A DNA stretch of 6,165 nucleotides from JAWXTS01 sp044433305. Its GTDB lineage: Bacteria; Bacteroidota; Bacteroidia; Bacteroidales; Rikenellaceae. A program made the position numbers and the translations under genes. The DNA is taken from the NCBI GenBank assembly GCA_044433305.1, contig JAWXTS010000087.1:1-6165 (forward strand). The letters are read 5' to 3'. Below are positions 1 through 4,267 of the stretch, one piece after another (the stretch's first letter is position 1; each line of letters opens with the position of its first letter). Under the pieces are notes generated by a model. It worked only from the letters and a program-made list of their open reading frames with translations. It made no database searches and was not told the origin of the DNA.

Positions 1-303
1 GTGGGATATAGCGGGATAGATACCCTTAAACAGATAGCTACGGATGCTGTATCGGATGAGCAGATGGAGAAAGCCGCTGAGCGTTTCCCAATTAACCCAC
101 CTCAAAACAAAGAAGAATACTACTACCGTACTATTTTCGAGGAGCACTTCCCATCGACGACTGCTGCCGAGTGTGTGCCTTCGGTTCCGTCAGTGGCATG
201 TAGTACCCCTGAGGCTTTGGCTTGGGATGCTTCGTTCCAGAATCTTAACGATCCTTCTGGTCGTGCCGTTTTGGGAGTTCATAACACCGATTTGAGCAAA
301 TAG
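1..303 (+). CDS. asnB: Asparagine synthase B (glutamine-hydrolysing), C-terminal part only
   Basis: This is the last 100 codons of AsnB, which makes asparagine from aspartate, ATP and glutamine in the cytoplasm. The family has an N-terminal glutaminase domain and a C-terminal synthetase domain. Only the end of the synthetase domain is here, and the full protein is usually about 550 residues. The identification rests on the typical family tail: GYS-IDTL near residue 2, VSDEQ, RFPINPP, KEEYYYRTIFEEHFP, AAECVPSVPSVACST, EALAWD and DPSGRAV, followed by GVH close to the end. The GTG at base 1 is an internal Val codon of the conserved GVGYS segment, not a start, so the gene continues off the left edge. 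The stop is TAG at 301-303. One oddity is Gly at residue 5 (GGG, 13-15), where relatives I remember have Trp. A strong hairpin terminator follows about 40 bases downstream. The family call is firm. Confidence 0.95.
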   Translation: MGYSGIDTLKQIATDAVSDEQMEKAAERFPINPPQNKEEYYYRTIFEEHFPSTTAAECVPSVPSVACSTPEALAWDASFQNLNDPSGRAVLGVHNTDLSK

Positions 304-345
304 ACGCTTGTCACCTTGAGTGACGATAAAAATATATGGGTAAAC

Positions 346-381
346 AAAAAGCCTGACAATCAAGTGATTGTCAGGCTTTTT
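346..381. terminator. Bidirectional intrinsic terminator between asnB and tRNA-Arg
   Basis: This is a perfect inverted repeat centred between 363 and 364. The arm GCCTGACAATCA (351-362) pairs with TGATTGTCAGGC (365-376). It is flanked by AAAAA on the left (346-350) and TTTTT on the right (377-381), so each strand reads a GC-containing stem followed by a U tract. It lies 43 bases after the asnB stop on the + strand and 8 bases beyond the 3' end of the tRNA on the - strand, so it can serve both genes. A smaller hairpin (GTCAC 310-314 with GTGAC 320-324) lies just after the asnB stop but has no U tract. Confidence 0.93.
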
Positions 382-389
382 GTCTTAAG

Positions 390-463
390 TGATCCGGACA
401 GGATTCGAACCTGTGACCGTCAGATTAGAAATCTGATGCTCTATCCAACTGAGCTACCGGACC
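390..463 (-). tRNA. tRNA-Arg, anticodon UCU
   Basis: The - strand folds into a full cloverleaf of 74 bases including the discriminator A. The acceptor stem is GGTCCGG with CCGGATC and has one G-U pair. The bases at 8-9 are TA. The D stem is GCTC/GAGC around loop AGTTGGATA. The anticodon stem TCAGA/TCTGA encloses loop TTTCTAA, which places TCT at positions 34-36. The variable loop is CGGTC, and the T arm is ACAGG-TTCGAAT-CCTGT. Anticodon UCU reads AGA and, by wobble, AGG, so the charged amino acid is arginine. The 3' CCA is not encoded (the next bases read CTTA) and must be added after transcription. The tRNA is convergent with asnB and shares its terminator. A close promoter match lies immediately upstream. 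Confidence 0.97.
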
Positions 464-474
464 ATTTAGAGTCA

Positions 475-505
475 CAAAAGTAAGTTAATTATTGTTATTA
501 TCCAA
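475..505 (-). promoter_or_regulatory. Bacteroidota-type promoter of tRNA-Arg
   Basis: Read on the - strand, TACTTTTG (475-482) matches the Bacteroidota -7 consensus TAnnTTTG exactly. A TTG (503-505, within a run of T's) sits 20 bases upstream, the spacing expected for the -33 element. Transcription would start roughly 4-8 bases after the -7 box, so the tRNA leader is only a few bases long. This is the best promoter match in the window and a main argument for the phylum call. Confidence 0.85.
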
Positions 506-607
506 AAAAAATATATCTATCGCTCAAAAAAAGATGTGCGCTGAATATAATTATAAAATAGTTAGTAATAAAATTCATATATGTTAATATAGTATTAAAA
601 AAATTAT

Positions 608-615
608 TATATTTG
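608..615 (+). promoter_or_regulatory. Possible promoter -7 box with no annotated gene downstream
   Basis: TATATTTG matches TAnnTTTG exactly on the + strand. The -33 position has GTTAA (583-587) instead of a proper TTG, so only half of the promoter is convincing, and chance is possible in DNA this A/T-rich. If it is used, transcription would begin near 620-623. The next + strand gene, recJ, starts about 700 bases further on, with terminator-like hairpins in between, so this box is more likely to serve a separate RNA than recJ. Confidence 0.35.
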
Positions 616-937
616 TATCAGTTGGAAAATAATAAACTAAAATGCAGGTTCCATATTGAGTAAGGTAACGCATTTGTAAAACCCTATTTGGCTAGAAGAA
701 AACTTCTTAAACGATACATAAAGAGGTAGCATACAGAATTACATGCTTTGCAACCGTGGCGTTATGATGCCACAAACACATAGTTTTAAAATACTCTGTG
801 TCATGGGTGTAGAATATATTCTTGAAATGTATAGCAGGGCTATCTTAGGGTCATCATAGCGGATTGTACCTTGTTGAATAAACTACGAGTGTATGTTATT
901 ACCTCGCCATAAAGATGTAATATGGGTACGTGTTGCG

Positions 938-978
938 ATGCTTAGATGCTATTTTTGAATAGCTTTTTATATAAGCAT
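938..978 (+). terminator. Nested hairpin with T tract, weak terminator candidate
   Basis: The inner stem GCTATT (948-953) pairs with AATAGC (958-963) around loop TTTG and is followed directly by TTTTT (964-968), the arrangement of a + strand terminator. The stem has only two GC pairs. An outer stem, ATGCTTA (938-944) with TAAGCAT (972-978), encloses the inner one and the T tract, so the element could instead fold as one long hairpin. Nothing annotated upstream on the + strand needs a terminator. Confidence 0.35.
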
Positions 979-1098
979 AATCTAAAGCAACAAAGCATTT
1001 GAGTGTCAAATTTTCCAAACAACACAGATTATTAAGGCTCTGATTGCAGCACTAGGTTTTATTTGTGCTCCAAAGAGTTCTGAATTTTATTATCTACT

Positions 1099-1131
1099 CC
1101 AAGGCCTTGGGCTTCTTGGTTTAGATTTTTT
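1099..1131 (+). terminator. Terminator-like GC-rich hairpin upstream of recJ
   Basis: CCAAGGCC (1099-1106) pairs with GGC (1110-1112) and CTTGG (1115-1119) around a TTG loop. The eight base pairs, five or more of them GC, are interrupted by a two-base TT bulge. A T-rich tract, TTTAGATTTTTT (1120-1131), follows. The left part also forms a perfect 12-bp palindrome (1099-1110). By composition this is a better + strand terminator than the hairpin at 938-978. There is no annotated + strand gene upstream for it to end, which is why it may mark an unrecognised transcript. Confidence 0.45.
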
Positions 1132-1135
1132 ACAA

Positions 1136-1159
1136 CCTTGATGTGCAGGCACATTAAGG
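1136..1159. repeat. 10-bp hairpin with CAGG tetraloop upstream of recJ
   Basis: CCTTGATGTG (1136-1145) pairs with CACATTAAGG (1150-1159) around loop CAGG. All ten positions pair if one G-U is allowed. No T tract follows on either strand, so it does not look like an intrinsic terminator. It lies about 170 bases before the recJ start, just after the terminator-like element. It could be an RNA structure in a recJ leader or an operator-like inverted repeat; the sequence does not decide between these. Confidence 0.4.
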
Positions 1160-1328
1160 CGACTATTATATATCTGCTCTGGTGCGTGAAAAGTACCTCA
1201 TAAAGGCAGAGACATTTATACGGAGCGACTCTTTCATCATTATGAAAGACAATAACACACAGGATATACAAGAAGATTTATTTACGCTCCCTTGGAAGAA
1301 GAATATTAAAATACAAAATAAAATAATT

Positions 1329-3095
1329 ATGTCAGCAGAAAAAAGATGGGTTACAAAGCCACAGGGTGACAGCATGACGGTCGAAACATTGGCTGCCTCG
1401 TTGAATATCCCTAAGGTGCTTGCCAACCTGCTTGTTCAGCGCGGTATCACAACACACTCCAAGGCATGGGAGTTCTTTAATCCTAAATTAGAGACTCTAC
1501 ATGATCCCTTTCTGATGAAAGACATGGAGTCTGCGGTGAAACGCATAGAACAGGCTGTTTCAACAGGCGAAAAAATCATGGTATATGGTGACTACGATGT
1601 AGATGGTACTACGGCTGTGGCACTAGTATATAGATTTATTAAAAGCCTAGGGGGTGCTCAAGTGAGCTTCTATATTCCCGACCGCTATACCGAAGGATAT
1701 GGCGTTTCGATAAAAGCCATAGACTATGCTCAGCGCAAGGGCATCTCGTTAATTATTACCCTTGATTGCGGTATTAAAGCAGTAGAGAAAGTCGACTATG
1801 CCAACGAGCTGGGTATAGACTTTATAATCTGCGACCACCACTTGCCTGGAGAGACGGTGCCGCAGGCTAAGGCCGTGCTAAATCCAAAACAGGTAGATTG
1901 CCCTTATCCATTCAAGGAGCTTTCTGGTTGTGGTGTCGGCTTCAAGCTTGTTCAAGGATATTGTCAGTATAAGAACATTCCTTTCTCAGAAATTACAGGA
2001 CTTTTGGATTTGGTTGCGGTGAGCATCGCGGCCGATATTGTTCCCGTTGTCGGAGAGAATCGCGTTTTGGCATATTATGGATTGCGTTGTTTGAACGAAC
2101 GCCCTAGTAAGGGCCTTCAGTCTATACTTAGAATCTGTGGTCTAGATAACATGAAGGTGACACTAGATGATATAGTGTTTAAGATAGGTCCAAGAATCAA
2201 TGCTGCTGGCAGGATGGCAGTTGATGCAGAGCAAGAGAATGCAGCTCCCTCTGGCGGTCACACGGCGGTATACCTTATGGTTGCCGAGGATGACAGTATA
2301 GCCACTAAGTTTGGAGCTTTCATAGATACTTGCAATCAGGACCGTAAGAACATAGACCGCTCAATAACTATCGAGGCTCATAATTATATCGAGAGTCATC
2401 CTGAAATCAAATCACACAAATGTACCGTTGTCTATAATCCTAACTGGATGAAGGGCGTGGTGGGTATCGTGGCCTCGCGCCTAATCGAAACCTACTATAA
2501 GCCTACGGTTGTGCTTACCATGAGCAATGGCCTTGTTACGGGTAGTGCTCGTAGCATTGCGGGCTTTGACCTTTATCAGGCTGTTGAGTCGTGCTCTGAC
2601 CTTCTAGAGAACTTCGGAGGACACATGTATGCGGCAGGTCTTACCATGTTGCCAGAGAATGTCGAGGCCTTTACAAAACGCTTCTGTGAGTACGTGGATG
2701 CCAATATCTCTGACGAAACTCTGATTCAGCAAGTTGATATAGATAGCGAGATATTGTTTAGCGATATAACAGACTCTTTCCGTTCTACCTTGGCTCGTTT
2801 TCAGCCCTTTGGTCCGGGAAACAGCTCGCCACTATTTATCTCGTGCAAGGTCAGCAATGGTGGTGATGCCAAGCTGGTTGGTGCCGAGCTAGAGCACCTG
2901 CGTATGGATTTGATTCAGCGTCAGAAACCTAATACCTCGATAGCATCTATCGCCTTTCAGCAACCGGGTAACTTTGAGTATATCAGAGCTGGTCGCCCCA
3001 TAGACGTTTGCTACCATATTGTGGAGAATCATTATCGAGGCAAGGTCACGCCTCAGTTGAGAATCAAGGACATAAGAAAGTCTGATATGAAATAG
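1329..3095 (+). CDS. recJ: Single-stranded-DNA-specific 5'-3' exonuclease RecJ
   Basis: RecJ degrades single-stranded DNA from 5' ends with Mn/Mg ions and acts in RecF-pathway recombination, mismatch repair and base-excision repair. The product is 588 residues, close to the family norm of about 570-580. The DHH domain comes first, with YGDYDVDG at residues 86-93, ITLDCGIKA near 143-151, the defining DHH in CDHH at 168-171, and GCGVGFKLV near 200. INAAGRM follows at 290-296. The DHHA1 part has NWMKGVVGIVASRLI near 372-386 and the nucleic-acid-binding GGHMYAAGL at 430-438. A C-terminal OB-fold region begins around FQPFGPGN (491-498). All catalytic motifs are intact. I chose ATG 1329 because family proteins begin shortly before a segment like this RWVTKP, and because the upstream bases are A/T-rich as usual in this phylum. 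The frame stays open back to GTG 1182, with an ATG at 1242. About 12 extra residues follow INAAGRM. No clear promoter is visible. The gene converges with dus. Confidence 0.95.
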   Translation: MSAEKRWVTKPQGDSMTVETLAASLNIPKVLANLLVQRGITTHSKAWEFFNPKLETLHDPFLMKDMESAVKRIEQAVSTGEKIMVYGDYDVDGTTAVALVYRFIKSLGGAQVSFYIPDRYTEGYGVSIKAIDYAQRKGISLIITLDCGIKAVEKVDYANELGIDFIICDHHLPGETVPQAKAVLNPKQVDCPYPFKELSGCGVGFKLVQGYCQYKNIPFSEITGLLDLVAVSIAADIVPVVGENRVLAYYGLRCLNERPSKGLQSILRICGLDNMKVTLDDIVFKIGPRINAAGRMAVDAEQENAAPSGGHTAVYLMVAEDDSIATKFGAFIDTCNQDRKNIDRSITIEAHNYIESHPEIKSHKCTVVYNPNWMKGVVGIVASRLIETYYKPTVVLTMSNGLVTGSARSIAGFDLYQAVESCSDLLENFGGHMYAAGLTMLPENVEAFTKRFCEYVDANISDETLIQQVDIDSEILFSDITDSFRSTLARFQPFGPGNSSPLFISCKVSNGGDAKLVGAELEHLRMDLIQRQKPNTSIASIAFQQPGNFEYIRAGRPIDVCYHIVENHYRGKVTPQLRIKDIRKSDMK

Positions 3096-3099
3096 ATTT

Positions 3100-3142
3100 T
3101 AATAAATAAGGGTAAGCCACTGCGGCTCACCCTTATTTATTA
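3100..3142. terminator. Shared terminator of convergent recJ and dus
   Basis: AATAAATAAGGGTAAGCC (3101-3118) pairs with GGCTCACCCTTATTTATT (3124-3141) around loop ACTGC. There is one A-C mismatch, and an extra T-A pair (3100/3142) closes the base. The A/T-rich ends give a T-rich 3' arm on both strands. It begins 4 bases after the recJ stop, and its right arm overlaps the dus stop codon (3140-3142). The two genes therefore share a single compact bidirectional terminator. Confidence 0.9.
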
Positions 3143-4150
3143 TATGTTATACACGTTGCTGTCTTCTATGCTGCAATCGCCCCAGCGTTCGCCTATGTAC
3201 TTTATTGTTTCAAGAACTGCCATAGGGTCGTTCTCTGTCACTAGCTTTAGGCGTGTTTGCTTGAAGTCGGGTAGTCCTTTGAAGTAGCATGTCAGGTGGC
3301 GGCGCATCTCCAGCAGTCCGACCTTCTCGCCCTTGACCTCTATGGACTTATTGAAGTGCTCGGTGGCTATGCTCACTCGCTCGGCCACTGTTGGGCTGGC
3401 AAGCTTCTCGCCTGTTTGGATGTAGTGCTTTATGTCGCGAAAAATCCATGGGCAGCCATAAGTGGCGCGTCCTATCATTATGCCGTCAACGCCATAGCGG
3501 TCGAAGTAGTCGGCAGCCTGCTCTGGAGACTTGATGTCGCCATTGCCTATTATGGGTATGTGCATACGAGGGTTGTTCTTAACCTCGCCTATGAGTGTCC
3601 AGTCGGCCTGCCCAGTGTACATCTGAGCGCGAGTGCGCCCGTGTATGGTTAGGGCCTCGATGCCCACATCTTGTAGGCGTTCGGCAATGTCGACTATGTG
3701 TTTGGTGTTCTCGTCCCAGCCAAGGCGTGTCTTCACGGTTACGGGTATATCCACGGCCTGCACTATCTGACGTGTCATCTCAACCATAAGAGGTATGTTC
3801 TGCATCATGCCGCTGCCTGCGCCACGGCTTGCAATCTTGCGCACGGGGCATCCAAAGTTTATGTCTATAACATCGGGATTAGCCTCTGCGGTTAGCACAG
3901 CCGCCTCGACCATGGCATCTATAAGGTGTCCGTATATTTGTATGCCCACGGGGCGTTCTTGCTCGTTGATATTGAGTTTTATGCGTGATTTCACGGCGTC
4001 GCGAATAAGCCCGTCGCTTGAGACAAACTCTGTGTATACCATGTCGGCACCAAAAAGTTTGCACATATATCTAAACGAAGGGTCTGTTACGTCCTCCATA
4101 GGGGCTAAAAATAATGGCTTAGGGCCCAAATCCAAGTTCCTAATTGTCAT
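3140..4150 (-). CDS. dus: tRNA-dihydrouridine synthase, DusB/NifR3 type
   Basis: This is an FMN-dependent, NADPH-using enzyme that reduces specific uridines, usually in the D loop of tRNAs, to dihydrouridine in the cytoplasm. The product is 336 residues, the usual length for the family. It is a TIM barrel with FLAPMEDVTDPSFR near residues 14-27 (FMN-binding start), EFVSSDGLI near 41-49, the catalytic-cysteine motif NFGCP (Cys101) followed by RGAGSGMM, VTVKTRLGWD (138-147, with the conserved Lys140), IHGRTR (170-175), GNGDI (202-206) and GIMIGRA (223-229), which bind the cofactor phosphate. The C-terminal helical part contains MRRHLTCYFKGLP. A start at TTG 4171 is possible in frame, but ATG 4150 fits the family N-terminus and lies downstream of the -7 box, which overlaps the TTG. 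The motifs resemble DusB more than DusA or DusC, but the uridine position modified cannot be read from sequence. The gene is divergent from argS. Confidence 0.93.
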   Translation of the reverse strand: MTIRNLDLGPKPLFLAPMEDVTDPSFRYMCKLFGADMVYTEFVSSDGLIRDAVKSRIKLNINEQERPVGIQIYGHLIDAMVEAAVLTAEANPDVIDINFGCPVRKIASRGAGSGMMQNIPLMVEMTRQIVQAVDIPVTVKTRLGWDENTKHIVDIAERLQDVGIEALTIHGRTRAQMYTGQADWTLIGEVKNNPRMHIPIIGNGDIKSPEQAADYFDRYGVDGIMIGRATYGCPWIFRDIKHYIQTGEKLASPTVAERVSIATEHFNKSIEVKGEKVGLLEMRRHLTCYFKGLPDFKQTRLKLVTENDPMAVLETIKYIGERWGDCSIEDSNVYNI

Positions 4151-4168
4151 AAGATGATGTTTAAGTCG

Positions 4169-4176
4169 CAAAAGTA
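4169..4176 (-). promoter_or_regulatory. Promoter -7 box for dus
   Basis: On the - strand this reads TACTTTTG, an exact TAnnTTTG and the same octamer as in the tRNA-Arg promoter. It lies 18 bases before the dus ATG, so the 5' leader would be only about 10-15 bases. No TTG is present at the -33 position. The box covers the alternative TTG start at 4171, which argues that translation begins at ATG 4150. Confidence 0.65.
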
Positions 4177-4188
4177 GTTATAATTTTT

Positions 4189-4196
4189 TATCTTTG
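4189..4196 (+). promoter_or_regulatory. Promoter -7 box for argS
   Basis: TATCTTTG on the + strand matches TAnnTTTG exactly. Transcription would start around 4200-4204, giving a leader of about 65 bases that contains a 13-codon frame before the argS ATG. No clear TTG occurs about 20 bases upstream. The box is only 12 bases from the oppositely oriented dus -7 box (4169-4176). Confidence 0.65.
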
Positions 4197-4221
4197 TGGT
4201 CTGATAGTTTATTAAATCATT

Positions 4222-4263
4222 ATGCGAGAAGCTGTCACTGGTATTATTAAAGAACAAAAATAA
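4222..4263 (+). CDS. Possible 13-codon upstream ORF in the argS leader
   Basis: ATG 4222 opens a frame encoding MREAVTGIIKEQK and stops at TAA 4261-4263, four bases before the argS ATG (4268). It lies wholly inside the predicted argS leader. The peptide matches nothing I know and has a single Arg codon, directly after the start, so it is not a classical Arg-rich attenuation leader. Its tight spacing to argS would allow ribosomes ending here to reinitiate at argS. Chance is a serious alternative for a frame this short. Confidence 0.25.
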   Translation: MREAVTGIIKEQK

Positions 4264-4267
4264 AGAT

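Larger units (their letters stand above)
507..1328. other. A/T-rich intergenic region between tRNA-Arg and recJ, no convincing protein gene
   Basis: About 820 bases lie between the tRNA promoter and the recJ start. Stops are frequent in all frames. The longest frames here (a - strand frame 1059-1271, and another 1166-1426 running antisense into recJ) resemble no family I recognise. The left part (481-620) is especially A/T-rich. What can be seen is an exact TAnnTTTG box (608-615), several short hairpins (for example GTGGC 756-760 with GCCAC 769-773, and ACACATAG 776-783 with CTCTGTGT 794-801), a 12-bp palindrome (811-822), a nested hairpin ending in a T tract (938-978), a GC-rich terminator-like hairpin (1099-1131) and a separate 10-bp hairpin (1136-1159). 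The region may hold a non-coding RNA, the recJ leader, or decayed sequence. I cannot assign it to a known RNA family, and I see no tmRNA, RNase P or SRP RNA signature. Confidence 0.6.

Noticed and set aside
1..303. Base 1 GTG as the start of a small independent protein
   Set aside because: The codons continue the AsnB C-terminal motif GVGYS without a break, so the frame is the truncated end of a larger gene.
390..463. tRNA-Arg as an integration site for a mobile element
   Set aside because: Integration usually leaves a copy of the tRNA 3' end and an integrase gene nearby. The 3' end here faces an intact terminator and asnB, and no second copy of the 3' segment or integrase is visible.
631..885. 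Direct repeat AATAAACTA at 631-639 and 877-885
   Set aside because: Only nine A/T-rich bases, two copies, no regular spacing or further copies; expected by chance.
464..1328. A known housekeeping RNA (tmRNA, RNase P RNA, SRP RNA) in the gap
   Set aside because: I looked for their conserved cores, such as a tRNA-like 3' end with GGTTCGA for tmRNA or GAGGAAAGTCC for RNase P, and found none.
1059..1426. Two - strand frames of 70 and 86 codons upstream of and across the recJ start, one with a hydrophobic stretch
   Set aside because: No recognisable family and no TAnnTTTG promoter on the - strand; one overlaps the recJ N-terminal coding region antisense. Chance frames are the simplest explanation.
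3296..4157. Long + strand open frames (up to 120 codons) opposite dus
   Set aside because: They are antisense to a well-supported dus gene, resemble no family, and arise from the codon pattern of dus on the other strand.
4150..4171. TTG start for dus at 4171, adding seven residues
   Set aside because: The TTG lies inside the predicted -7 box, and family proteins begin close to the MTIRNLDLG segment at ATG 4150.
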